From Nilaparvata lugens (taxonomy: Eukaryota > Arthropoda > Insecta > Hemiptera > Delphacidae): a DNA stretch of 64,000 bases. Positions 24,261-33,784 of this stretch are shown here, one piece after another. The position numbers were made by a program, and so were the translations under genes. Below the pieces are notes generated by a model, which was given only the letters and a program-made list of their open reading frames with translations, was not told the DNA's origin and ran no database searches. Every line of letters starts with the position of its first letter. Within the stretch, counting starts at the first letter, position 1. The stretch covers positions 10,994,874 through 11,058,873 of the forward strand of contig NC_052518.1 in the NCBI RefSeq assembly GCF_014356525.2. The letters are read 5' to 3'.

Positions 24261-24353
24261 GTCGCAAACGCGCGGCTTGCGCTCTTCATCAGCTGATGCT
24301 ACGTTTACAGATACAGATATAATCAGCTGATGAAGAGCGCGCGTTTGCGGCGC
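24261..24353. repeat. GC-rich inverted repeat, about 32-38-bp arms
   Basis: GTCGCAAACGCGCGGCTTGC then GCTCTTCATCAGCTGATG at the left pairs with AATCAGCTGATGAAGAGCGC then GCGTTTGCGGCGC at the right. The left arm carries about 6 extra bases. The loop is about 22 nt. It is far more CpG-rich than its surroundings. It may be the end of a larger element that also contains the AGCGTAGCGTAGAG motifs at 24428 and 24508. Confidence 0.8.
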
Positions 24354-24525
24354 ATGAGAATTAGAATTAGAATTGAAAATGTATAAGTTGTATGTTTCCA
24401 AATTCGTAAGTGTAGAAACACACAGACAGCGTAGCGTAGAGAAGCGTATGTTTTGAAACGAAGTCATGCATTGATTGGTGGTTGTAGACACTGGGTAGAG
24501 TATTGGAGCGTAGCGTAGAGTAGCG

Positions 24526-25058
24526 TATATCGGAGGAACATACAAGTTTGTTTTTCTCGGAGCGTATTTGAGCGTATAACCTCAAATATTACGATGATCA
24601 CAATAACTTTGACTGGTGGGAGCATTTGAACAGTGTGTGGTAATCAAGTACATTGAAAATTTGTATATTTTTTATGAAATAAGAAATATGTTGGAAATAA
24701 TATAATATGCTCATTAAATTTAAAAATACTGATTAATAATAACACTGAATAATACTGATTAAAGAACTTATATAGGGTATAATTCCAAATTCAATATCTT
24801 AATATAACGAATTTGGAATTATACCCTATAATATAAGTTCTTTAATCAGTATTATAAAAAATTAAAGAGCATATTAAGCCTATATTATTTCCAACATATT
24901 TCTTATTTCATAAAAAAATTACATATTTTCAATGTACTTGATTACCACACACTGTTCAAATGCTCCCGCCAGTCAGAGTTATTGTGATCATCGTAATATT
25001 TGAGTTATACGCTGGAATACGCTCCGAGAAAAACAAACTTGTTTGCTCCTCCGATATT
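24526..25058. mobile_element. 533-bp palindromic (foldback) element
   Basis: The outer ends are TATATCGGAGGAAC and GCTCCTCCGATATTA. Arms of about 260 bp pair almost throughout: CGATGATCACAATAAC with GTTATTGTGATCATCG, GTGTGGTAATCAAGTACATT with its complement at about 24929, and AACTTATATAGGGTATAATT with its complement at about 24822. The centre is near 24798. Arm divergence is slight, so it is fairly recent or homogenised. It lies directly after an AGCGTAGCGTAGAGTAGCGT segment. No protein is encoded. Confidence 0.9.
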
Positions 25059-25107
25059 ATTGTCGGATTTGAGGGGTGGAATGTATCAAAATTAGGAACT
25101 AGACACA

Positions 25108-25440
25108 TTATTTCCTAATAATATGAATAAACATCACATTGGAAAGTGTTGAAGTAGCATCTCCATTGAGAATATAGTGGGAGGCAACATTGCAAGGATC
25201 ACAGCTGAATGACTTGTTGAGACATGCGATGGGGATACGAAGTACTGGAATGACGTAGGCCAACAAAGAAGGGCTTCCCTCCTTCGTCAACAGCTGGTCT
25301 GATGGACTTTGTAGGAGGGTAAGCATCAGACTGCGGTGTTGCCAGATTGTCCGAGGACGCCTGCCACTTGGTGTGTTAGTTCTGCTTCACATCTCAACAA
25401 CCGACTTCCAGTCCTTTTTCCAACCAATGCTCTCCAACAC
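25108..25440 (-). other. coding-like relic on minus strand, broken frames
   Basis: The minus strand from 25440 reads VLESIGWKKDWKSVVEM then a stop. A second frame then stays open for about 60 codons (KWQASSDNLATPQSDAYPP and on) and a third for about 90 (with SPSDQLLTKEGSPSLLAY). The base composition is richer in GC than its neighbours. Short open stretches in several frames suggest either an exon with UTR or the degraded C-terminal end of a retroposon ORF. I do not recognise the family. Confidence 0.25.
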
Positions 25441-25462
25441 TTATTTTCATCCAGTTCAGGAA

Positions 25463-25754
25463 GTGTATCCTGTCCATGCAAAGATCTCAAACGATTATTC
25501 TTTGTAACCTGTTGAATCCCAGAGAGATTATCTACTGATAGATAAACAACAAGAATGGATCCTAATTACTTGAATCTCTAATTTTTTCAATCCAATTGTG
25601 TGATTGCGTGTATTCTGTCCATGCAAATATCTCAAACGATTATTTTTTGTAATCTGTTGAATCCCAGAGAGATTATCCACTGATAGATAAACAACAAGAA
25701 TGGATCCTAATTTCTTGAATCTCTAATTTTTTCAATCCAATTGAGTTATTGCAA
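25463..25754 (+). repeat. tandem duplication, 2 x 146 bp
   Basis: GTGTATCCTGTCCATGCAAA at 25463 and GTGTATTCTGTCCATGCAAA at 25609. Both run through ATCTCAAACGATTATT, TGTTGAATCCCAGAGAGATT, AACAACAAGAATGGATCC and TTTTTTCAATCCAATTG with only a few differences, so the duplication is recent. Confidence 0.95.
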
Positions 25755-25980
25755 CTTATTCCTTGCATCATATTCTATATACATATTGCAGAAGAATAAC
25801 ATACTTTAAAACTGATCTTTTTTATTTCCCAACACAAATTTCGATTGAATAGAAGGGAATAACATATTATATTCACTTTTCAACAACTACTGCAATTATT
25901 AAACTGAAATAAAAATATAAGCCATCCATTTTCTTCCTCTCTTATTACTCTAGTACTCGTGCCCCTTATTGTGACCTGGG
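25755..25980. other. no gene seen
   Basis: AT-rich spacer between a tandem duplication and the hairpin set. Confidence 0.4.
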
Positions 25981-25988
25981 TGCTCGCG

Positions 25989-26315
25989 TGGGGTACTTGC
26001 GTACCCCACTCAGTATTCCAGTCTTCATGGAAATATAATTAGATTTTTATAATTTTTTATAGTACTCTTTTCGACATTAAACAACTAAATTAAAAACTAG
26101 AAAATTGTAATGTGAGTACTCCCGTGGGGTCTCTCCGTACCCAAAGCCACTGTCCTGTTCTATCGTCTATAACTTGTCTGACTAGAGACCGGATTTTATT
26201 GTGATGTATGCATGCTTATTAATATTGTCAATTGTAAGATATTCGCAGTTTGCAGGTCATACTGGGACGTCAACAAAAAATCCACACTAAACAAAAACAG
26301 GGTACTGTAGTACCC
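25989..26315. repeat. three related GGGTAC hairpins
   Basis: Hairpin 1 at 25989-26008: TGGGGTAC, loop TTGC, GTACCCCA, a perfect 8-bp stem. Hairpin 2 at 26125-26143: TGGGGT, CTCTCC, GTACCCA, imperfect. Hairpin 3 at 26300-26315: GGGTAC, loop TGTA, GTACCC, a 6-bp stem. They are 136 and 175 bp apart in AT-rich DNA. Each is followed by a CAGTCTTC/CTGTCC/GGAGTGAAGTC-like context, suggesting a degenerate tandem unit built around the hairpin. Function unknown. Confidence 0.55.
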
Positions 26316-26414
26316 CAATCAGGTACTGGAGTGAAGTCAATTGATTAATGAATGTTTAAATAGTACTTGAGCAAATAGAATACTTCAAATTAATACTGAA
26401 ACTCTCTTTCACAA

Positions 26415-26645
26415 TTCCCCAATAAATATTTCAATTGTATAGTTGATGTTCGGTATTTATACTAAAGCCAAGCTTGTAATAAAACTAGGCTCTTAGATTT
26501 TGTTTTCCTGATACAAAATGAGGGAATAGTATTTCCCCAATAAATATTTCAATTGAATAGTTAGTGTTCGGTATTTATACTGGAGCAAAGCTTGCAATAA
26601 AACTTTTAGATTTTGTTTTCCTGATACAAAATGAGGGAATAGTAT
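26415..26645 (+). repeat. tandem duplication, 118 + 113 bp
   Basis: TTCCCCAATAAATATTTCAA at 26415 and 26533, each followed by GTTCGGTATTTATACT, GC(C/A)AAGCTTG(T/C)AATAAAACT and GATTTTGTTTTCCTGATACA. A third start (TTTCCC) follows at 26645 but decays at once. Confidence 0.95.
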
Positions 26646-27054
26646 TTCCCAATCTAGATGGAGTATGTAAACTCATACCAAACGATCAAATCCATTGTTT
26701 GGAAAAATTTAACAAGAATACAATTTGAATTTGTGAGCTGGTTTCAAATTGATAGTTGCATTCTGATCCATTGAACGATTTATTGTCGGTATCAGACGTA
26801 TGATTGGAGTATACGCACAACCTAGAAGAGCAGAACTTTCAGTGTTTGAAGAACGGACAATTTACTTTAGATATCGCAGCTCTCTTATCAAACAGATTTC
26901 CGTTACCAACTCTCACTTATAACGCAATAGGCAGCAGAGAAATACAATTTTGAAATCTACACAAACATCATTGTAGAGTCATTCAAGGAAGTTTTACACT
27001 GTCATTGATTTGAGAAATATCATTTTTATATATCCTCAAAATTTTAATGATTGG
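26646..27054. other. no gene seen
   Basis: No recognisable coding or repeat feature. Confidence 0.4.
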
Positions 27055-27178
27055 GGCCCGGTTGCACGAAAGCCGGTTGAATTTTAATAGTAATTAAAGC
27101 CTTTTTTCAAAAAGCATTCTCTGATTGGCTCTCGTGGAATTAATCACGATAAAATTCTACCGGCTTTTGTGCAACGGG
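27055..27178. mobile_element. MITE family C, copy 1
   Basis: Ends GGCCCGGTTGCAC and GTGCAACGGG are inverted. Subterminal GCCGGTTGAATTTTAA pairs with AAAATTCTACCGGC, and the body contains TCTGATTGGCTCTCGTGGAA. The same order of blocks occurs at 54496 and 61485. At about 125 bp it is non-autonomous. The transposase family cannot be told from the ends alone. Confidence 0.85.
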
Positions 27179-27810
27179 TACTGAATCTATAAATTGTATA
27201 AGTTTTTCAATGATAGCCACTACTGTATTTCGATCGATTGTTTAGTCTCAATCACTTCTAATTAGGCCTATGTGACTTTGTGATTCTGAAATCTATTTTT
27301 TTTTCTTTTTTGAAACGTGAACGATTCTTCTCGTATACTAGGGAAAACTCAACGTGGAAATCGTCGTTTTTCGGGATCGGCCGAAAATCGGGGAAAAGTA
27401 ACGTAAATCCCAATATTTTGCTTGTCCGCATCATTTTTTCCTTATCTGTTTATAGTACGCGTTCAAAAGCACTACTGATAACGTGCCTTCCAAATTTCAA
27501 TGGTTTTGATTTGATCGATTGATTGATGAATATATGAAGAATGGGTCAAGAATATAACTATAGTTTGTGATGATCATGATAATTTTATGTTTCTGTTGAG
27601 GACATTTTGAAAAGTTATTCATCTCTTATTTGTTATATTGGGCTGTATTACTATGAGTTCGTTATTATTCTACCCCAATATGTTGAATATGGTATATTGT
27701 ATTAAGTTATATTGAAATTGTATTTTTTGGCTTCTCATTTATAATGTGTATTTTCTCATTTATAATATTGGATTCTAGTGACGATATTCAACTACATGAT
27801 ATTTCATTTT
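27179..27810. other. no gene seen
   Basis: The ORF at 27280-27522 has no domain. The later part (27540-27810) may be retroposon 3' UTR leading to the tail that follows. Confidence 0.35.
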
Positions 27811-27866
27811 GCTGTGTTAAATAAAGAAAATATTCTATTCTATTCCACTCTATTCTATCCTATTAT
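27811..27866 (+). mobile_element. retroposon 3' tail (plus)
   Basis: TTAAATAAAGAAAATATTCT leads into TATTCTATTCCACTCTATTC. This is the AATAAA plus TTCTA-tail pattern also seen at 12421. Confidence 0.5.
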
Positions 27867-28457
27867 ATTCTTAAACACTAATATGATAATAATTGATGCA
27901 AAGGTGAGAAATCTTAATTCTGACTCGACTAGTCCTTGTGAAAATTCTGTCATCCAATACCCCCAAAAAACCTGTCAAAAAACACCCCATGATTCATATA
28001 AGATTTTCGTGATATGCTATTTACGTGATCATGATTTTTTCCTACTGACTCAGAAATTCTTAAAAGTCAAGTACTGTCAGCCTTATCAATCATTCTCTCC
28101 GTTTTGATATTGTTGGCCTCTCCTCGCTTTTAGTGGCTACTCAACCCCCGTTCAATGTCTCGTCTTGCAATTTCTGTCTCGCTTCTTCCTACTTTTCTGT
28201 CACGCAATATTATTCGACAAGTCGTGAGTCATTGCTGGGACATTTTATTGATGAAATCGTTCACAGCGATAATTGTAGTCGTGAATATTTCAACTGTTGT
28301 TGAAAAGCATGGGGGTGGTCGAGACAACTGCAGTCAAAAATGCCGGCTACTTCCTGGGCCAGCTTTAGACACAAATATAAATATAGGTTGCGGACGGGTA
28401 TTGTCCATTGGTTTATACAACTAAAATCGTTTATGCCACTGTAACTATAACAGGATT
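27867..28457. other. no gene seen
   Basis: Open frames at 27778-28107 and 28155-28424 show no domain. The second lies in a slightly GC-richer stretch but has no convincing splice sites. Confidence 0.35.
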
Positions 28458-28635
28458 AAGGCTGTGGATTCCCAGTCATCAGTGAAAGTTTTCGGTACAG
28501 TGAGAATATTATCCCCATAACACATAAGTTCCAATGAGGCCATTCATACTCGTTCGGCCGTTCTAATTCTTATTAAAACTCATGGGGATTATTTTTTCAC
28601 TGTACCGGTCACTGATAATATGGGAATCCGCCTTT
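28458..28635. mobile_element. TIR element (family E), about 178 bp
   Basis: AAGGCTGTGGATTCCCAGTC with ATCAGTGA, CGGTACAGTGAGAATATTAT and CCCCAT at the left pairs with ATGGGGATTATTTTTTCACT, GTACCGGTCACTGAT and GGGAATCCGCCTTT at the right. The loop includes CCATTCATACTCGTTCGGCC, a segment echoed at 58140. The right half plus 100 bp of flank recurs at 31075-31240. Confidence 0.8.
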
Positions 28636-28638
28636 ATT

Positions 28639-28735
28639 GGTTATTCTCCATAGGGTATGAATGAGTGATTGATTGAAACACAAGTCGTTACGTTTATTGT
28701 TACTAATCTCTATTGATAGTGTCTACTTTTATGCT
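28639..28735 (+). repeat. flank duplicated at 31147-31240
   Basis: CCATAGGGTATGAATGAGTG, ATTGATTGAAACACAAG and TACTAATCTCTATTGATA correspond to CCATAGGGTATGAATGGATG, ATTGATTAAAATACAAG and TACCAATCTCTATTAATA downstream. The similarity continues from the adjacent family E element, so it is either part of a longer element or a segmental duplication. Confidence 0.75.
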
Positions 28736-28738
28736 ATA

Positions 28739-29096
28739 AAGCCTGGTTTTCACTAGTAGGGATATTGGTCGAGTAACTGACATATAACTTTAATAAATTA
28801 ACACTTTTATAAATTGTAATAAATAACAATATTTCTTAAACTTGATAGCCCAAGTCACGACTCTACTCTACTCTACTAGCTCGAGACTGTTTTCATTAGC
28901 ATAGTAGTGGTAGAGTAGAGTGTGAAGTGGTGGTGGGGGAAGTCAAGTGGTAGAGTACTATCCCACGATGCTATACCACCCTACTCTACTAAAAACTAGT
29001 ATTCTACCAGGAACGTTTCCATTGGGAGAGTTCACAAGATAGTTAGTACTTGCCCAGGGAACTCTACCACTAACTCTACTAATGAAAGCTAGGCTT
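28739..29096. mobile_element. TIR element with CTACTCTACT-rich ends, about 358 bp
   Basis: AAGCCTGGTTTTCACTAGTAG at the left is inverted relative to CTACTAATGAAAGCTAGGCTT at the right. The interior is dominated by variations on ACTCTACTCTACTA in both orientations (28861-28990 and 29060-29080). No ORF. Single copy in the window. Confidence 0.7.
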
Positions 29097-29262
29097 AAGA
29101 CATAATTAGTAGTTCTGTTCCATAGTCAAAATACATACTTTTCAGATAAACAATTCCTTATTGAAATACATGCAACTGTAATCTTCCATGTCTTTATATG
29201 AAATTGTAACTATAACAGGAATATTGGGTATGGTATGTTAATCGACTTCAACACAAGTTATT
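29097..29262. other. flank resembling 29700-29790
   Basis: AGTTCTGTTCCATAGTCAAA with ACATACTTTTCAG is a diverged match to AGTTCCGTTTCATAATTTAA with TCATACTTTTCGG at 29718, on the other side of the next element. Confidence 0.4.
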
Positions 29263-29642
29263 GACCGAGCGAAGTGAGGTCTTAGATTCAAGTCGACGGT
29301 TTGGCATTTCTCTTAATGTTTAAATGTTTATATGTTGCGCATTTACGGCGAAACGCGGTAATACATTTTCATGAAATTTGACCGGTATGTTCCTTTTTTA
29401 ATTGCACGTCGACGTATATACAAGGTTTTTGGAAATTTTGCATTTCAAGGATAATATAAAAGGGAAAAGGAGCCACCTTCATACGCCAATATTGGAGTAA
29501 AAATCAGACTATAGAATTATTCATCATAAATCAGCTGACAAGTGATTACACAGATGTGTGGAGAAGCCAGTCTATTTCTGTATTTCCATAAGGTCTATAG
29601 TTTCAATCAGGTACTTGTGGATGAGAATACTGCGTGAGGTCT
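29263..29642 (+). mobile_element. 380-bp dispersed-repeat unit, GACCGAGCGAAGTGAGGTC start
   Basis: Starts GACCGAGCGAAGTGAGGTCT and ends GCGTGAGGTCT. The 9-mer GTGAGGTCT is present at both ends, so a head-to-tail monomer or circular unit is possible. The interior is moderately GC/CpG-containing (GCATTTACGGCGAAACGCGG, TTGCACGTCGACGTATATAC) and unlike the flanks, with no long ORF. I have an unverified memory of very similar, strikingly conserved sequence in many hemipteran assemblies. No superfamily is assigned. Confidence 0.55.
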
Positions 29643-30750
29643 ACTGTTCACAGAACTACTAGTTTGATAATTAACACCATACATCTACACCAAAGGAAAA
29701 CAAACACAGAATAACAGTTCCGTTTCATAATTTAAATTCATACTTTTCGGAAAAATATTGCCTTGGAATAATTTTTATGAAGCGTCGAGCAAGGTACTAT
29801 TGGCAGACTTCCTACATTTATTTTCTTAAGAAAAAAGTAGGCTGTTAATAAATCTCACCTAATGAACTGTTATCCCTAGACAGCCGCTAACAATATCGCG
29901 TTCTATCTTTTTTTGGAAACATTCCATGGAACGTGAATGGCTTTTCTTGAATTAGGTACTTAGCTTTCAAATTGAAGTGAAGAAAGGATGGGGGAAACTC
30001 ACTTGATGGACAGCACCCATTAACTTGTTAGATGATCTTGGAATTTCTTGGATCTTTACTTTTTATAAATACTCAATAATTGCGTCAAATATCAGCTTGT
30101 ATTTACTGCCGAACGGGATTATTCTTTCCCAGTATTATAAGAGGAGAATGTATAATTAGCCTACACTTGAGGCTATCCATCCCTTTTCTAGTATAATATG
30201 TAGTGAATTGCATTATAAGAGATAGTGTACAAAGTTGAGTTCTTTAACCCTAGAATTTTGATTTATTACCAACTTATACAAATTTCATACAATTCAGCTT
30301 TAAAATTGATAATAAATTACACCACTGTTGAAGTTGAAGACTTTGTTGCTTCATTCATACTGATTTAAATTTTGTGTTGATAGTGTTTTTCTTAGTCTTT
30401 GATTGGAATATTGAATGGGTGATGACGACTGTCAACTATTCATATTATTCCAGACTACTCTATTCATACTATTGATCAGAGTATTCATAGAGTTGATCAG
30501 ACTTATTGGAAGAAGTTGATTTGATGTACTTGTAACTCATTTTTGTGATATTCAAGGAAATAAACAGCTTCTCAAGAGTGAGATCTCCCTTCTTCTCTTC
30601 AATTCAAGCAGAAAATCCATAATGTCTATAATCTAACTGGCAACCCCAGCTATGATAATGATGCATCCGAGAGAAAGACGAGTCAATAATCTACATGATA
30701 AGGGTTGTTTTTCCAGTAATGTATCAAAAGATTTTGCAATTTTATCCTTT
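29643..30750. other. no gene seen
   Basis: Unremarkable AT-rich DNA except for the flank similarity at 29700-29790 noted above. Confidence 0.4.
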
Positions 30751-30896
30751 CACCACGGCTACTCGGGAAGTTTTAATGTGTTTTCCTTTTCATTAAAAGC
30801 TTTCTTCTCAAATGTTTCCCAGTCACCACGGCTTTACGGAAAGTCTTAATATGTTTTCTATTTCATTGAAAGCTTTCTTCTCAAATTTTCCCAGTT
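30751..30896 (+). repeat. tandem duplication, 2 x 73 bp
   Basis: CACCACGGCTACTCGGGAAG at 30751 and CACCACGGCTTTACGGAAAG at 30824, both followed by TTTCATT(A/G)AAAGCTTTCTTC and TCAAAT...TTCCCAGT. Confidence 0.9.
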
Positions 30897-31003
30897 TTCC
30901 TTATTATTCATCTTTCTATTTCCTTTTTCATTCCCTCGTGTGCGTTTATTTTCTTTGTAATGGAAGGTTTTTCAGTAAATTTTGATTTGAATTCTCTCAT
31001 CAC

Positions 31004-31300
31004 GAGATATATTATAACAGGAACACCTGATTCAAGAAATAACTTAAAATCGAGTCCTTATTTAGAACTCCATAACTCATAGGGATTATTATTTCTTCAC
31101 TGTACCGGTCACTGACTCTGATACGAATTAACACAATCCGCCTTTATTAAATATTGTCCATAGGGTATGAATGGATGATTGATTAAAATACAAGATGTTC
31201 TATTTATTTTTACCAATCTCTATTAATATGCTTCCATTTCATCTCGAGATATATAACAGGAACACTTGATTCAAGAAATAAATCAAAATAGAATTCTTAT
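31004..31300 (+). repeat. duplication spaced 239 bp around a family E half-copy
   Basis: ATAACAGGAACACCTGATTC at 31016 and ATAACAGGAACACTTGATTC at 31254, both preceded by a CGAGATATA motif and followed by AAGAAATAA. Between them, 31075-31240 carries the right half of the family E TIR element (TTCACTGTACCGGTCACTGA, CCGCCTTTATT) and its flank. Confidence 0.8.
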
Positions 31301-31554
31301 TTATATGAGAATTGAATACATGATTCCTACATTGTATATTGACATTTCCTATTGTATGATGACTTGTTTACTTGAAGGAATAAAATTCATCTCCATTTCA
31401 GCTCAGTAGAAAAACGGGAAATAGTGATAAAAGTGCGTTCCACGTTTTGTAAGCAATTTTACGTAAATGAAAAACATAAGAATGCTTAGTGACTCGAAAG
31501 ATGAAAGTTCTATTGCGTTGTTCGGAGTATCCTAGAAACTCCCTTACTCATTTA

Positions 31555-31935
31555 TTCATTCCGCCCCCTCACGGTAAATCTCTCTGTTTCTCTCATTCGT
31601 TGTATGCTGAGTAAAGTCAGTAGACGTCGGCGTAGAATCGTTACAGTGATGTGTTGCACTCTCGCACTCGCACCAGCATTCACGTCTAGCGTCTGCCGTA
31701 GGGGGAGGAAAATAAAAATGGTTGACTAAACGGGGAGAGTCTTCCCTCTCATTCCCTGGTAGGGGTTGTTGTTCTGGGATATATAATATGGTCTCGCCTA
31801 CCCCAACATCAACGCCCGCACGCACGCCACACCGGCTCGAGCGTGAGTGTCCGATACACCGAAATTGCGCAATACAAGCCTCAAAGAAAAGAAATCGAGT
31901 TGAGGCCAAAAGTGCTTCATGCCAGTCTTTATTAC
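31555..31935 (-). other. CpG-richer block with overlapping open frames
   Basis: This block is clearly richer in CG dinucleotides than the neighbouring kilobases (GTAGACGTCGGCGTAG, CGCACGCACGCCACACCGG). Open frames of 72 codons on plus and 117 on minus overlap, which suggests composition and not coding. On the minus strand it lies just downstream of the exon-like stretch at 31936-32009, so it could be intron or regulatory DNA of the same unit. No domain recognised. Confidence 0.3.
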
Positions 31936-32009
31936 CTTGAGTGCCGCTTTCAAGTCTCTAACATAATTCAACTCCTCTTCATCGTATTTTCGGGGATGCA
32001 TAATTAGGT
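31936..32009 (-). other. candidate coding exon (minus strand), unidentified
   Basis: On the minus strand TTTTACCTATCAG gives an acceptor ending at 32010. CTCAAG|GTAATA gives a good donor at 31935/31934. The 74-nt interval between is open and reads LIMHPRKYDEEELNYVRDLK then AALK, a charged, low-complexity-free peptide atypical of the AT-rich chance ORFs around it. The ATG at 31999-32001 could alternatively be a start codon. I do not recognise the protein. No partner exons were found in the window. Confidence 0.3.
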
Positions 32010-32164
32010 CTGATAGGTAAAACCATCACACTCACTAAATTTCTGCGCTGGGAACTTTAACTTGTTTCAGAACACTCACCCTTTAACTAGATTTTAAAAC
32101 AAGTTAAACATAACTTGAGAATTTTATAGATATGAGGTAGATTTTCTCCGAAAGTTCACAACTA
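32010..32164. other. no gene seen
   Basis: Flank of the exon candidate; nothing recognised. Confidence 0.3.
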
Positions 32165-32330
32165 AGTCAATCAATCATTCAATTCATTTATTTCAGAAAC
32201 AAACATAATACAAAATAACAATGAATGATATAAAAAATGTGAAATTAAAGTGAACAACCCGAGGCATAAGCCCGATTGGAGTGTACTACTCCCAATAAAA
32301 CAAATAAAAATACTCAGAGGAGTAATAATT
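32165..32330 (-). mobile_element. retroposon 3' end (minus)
   Basis: CAATCAATCATTCAATTCAT then TTATTTCAGAAACAAACATA reads, on the minus strand, as an AATAAATGAATTG-type tail. Inside lies GAACAACCCGAGGCATAAGC followed by CCGATTGGAGTGTACTACTC, a GC-richer 3' UTR block of the kind also seen at 38600 and 57530. Confidence 0.5.
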
Positions 32331-33748
32331 TTAAAGATTTGAGCTAGATATTCTCCTAGAGTTCCCAATTTTTGAAATAATGGAGGTTAGCTAAACTCAT
32401 CTGGTTTTTGGAGGATGAAAAAATAAAAATCTTGTGTCAGGGTACATGAAGCTCCAACATTGTAAAATTGAATTTCCTGTGTCATAAGCAAGATAATACA
32501 GTAGAACGTCCATTGGCGAATCGAAAATCACAGCTCTCAATGAGGATCGAGAACTACCCGTTTGAAGAAGTATGTCCAGTATAATTCCAAAAATATAGTC
32601 CAGATAATCCAATAATAATTAAGAAGCTATGGGTAGTTTCCAATATGATCGAGTACGTATAGATGTGAGAGTAGAAAATAGTATAGTTTTCTCAACTGAA
32701 TTGAATTCATAGAAAGCGTTTTTTTGTATTCAATAATCATACAATAACTGAATTATCAACTAAAAAAAACTGAGTCAATATCAGACCAAACATTTTTGAG
32801 GAAATAGTATATTGGTGTTATCGGAATTTGTTGTGTATAAATTGAGTTCACTAGTATAATGATGAGATCTAATACTAACTAGCACGTTAGCAATTTCCTC
32901 GTTGTATCCTACTATTCGATCTCAATTATTAAATAGTAAAATCTTTTTTTTAATTTTAATTCTCGATCAAAAATTCATTTATTTTTGTACAATGATTTAA
33001 ATTCAGAATGCATCACCAATACATTTGAGACGACTTATTCTAATCGAAGAAGCCCTCTTCACTCCCTTGAATCAACCAACCAAACTTTGATCCTTTCTTC
33101 ATTTTCGTAACATTTGCTGAAAACTCTTGTAACAGTTATAGTTTCCATTAACCAGTATCCCTGCTTCGATTTGAAATTTGCAGTATTTGTTACACGAGAC
33201 AATTGCCAACGATAAATAATTTCAAACTCTTCAATGTATATTTCTGAGCATCATTTTTCCTGGATCGTATCCAGAAAATGAAAGCCACCCAAAGTCTGAG
33301 AAAAGTAGGAAGTACTCTTCTCGTTATTTGGCTCAAATAAATGATGCTTTGATAAAATCCTAGCTCTTAACTTGTCGCTAGTCTGAGACTTCATATCCAG
33401 ACAATCAATTATGAGTTGTCAACAATCTGCTTTTTGTTTGGAGACCCCCGAAACCCATTGTGTGCTGAGGCGACACTTTTGGCTGAGATTTTCTTAATAG
33501 ATTATCGGTCTCAAGAACTTCATGTTACTGGACTCAAGTTTATTTACCAAATTCATTATAAGCTATGAACATCTCTTCTTTCGAATCAGCTGAATTGTGT
33601 ACATCAAGTGAAATGGTATACATCAAAATTGATGTTTTCAAGTGATATTTATATGCTTTCAATTTGAATCAGCTATACAATCTTCATCCTTTATGGTCTC
33701 CAGAGAGTATAGATTTATACTTCCAGAATATTATACTTTATACTTCCA
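32331..33748. other. no gene seen; one unidentified ORF
   Basis: The minus-strand ORF at 32397-32612 (71 codons, containing QTGSSRSSLRAVIFDSP) is unrecognised and has open frame on plus as well. The rest is AT-rich. Confidence 0.3.
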
Positions 33749-33784
33749 GAGAGTATAGAATGCAATTCCACATTCTATACTCTC
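33749..33784. repeat. short perfect hairpin
   Basis: GAGAGTATAGAATG pairs with CATTCTATACTCTC around an 8-nt loop. GAGAGTATAG also occurs at 33702, so the arm is duplicated locally. No flanking U-run or gene, so a terminator role is not indicated. Confidence 0.7.

Noticed and set aside
24246..24585. Minus-strand ORFs of 99 and 72 codons with repeated YATLR/TLR segments
   Set aside because: They are translations of the AGCGTAGCGTAGAG repeats and the palindrome edge.
31722..31940. 72-codon plus-strand ORF in the CpG-rich block
   Set aside because: Overlaps a longer minus ORF in the same GC-rich DNA and shows no domain. Likely a composition effect.
33749..33784. Rho-independent-like terminator hairpin
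   Set aside because: No T-run, no adjacent gene and a eukaryotic context.
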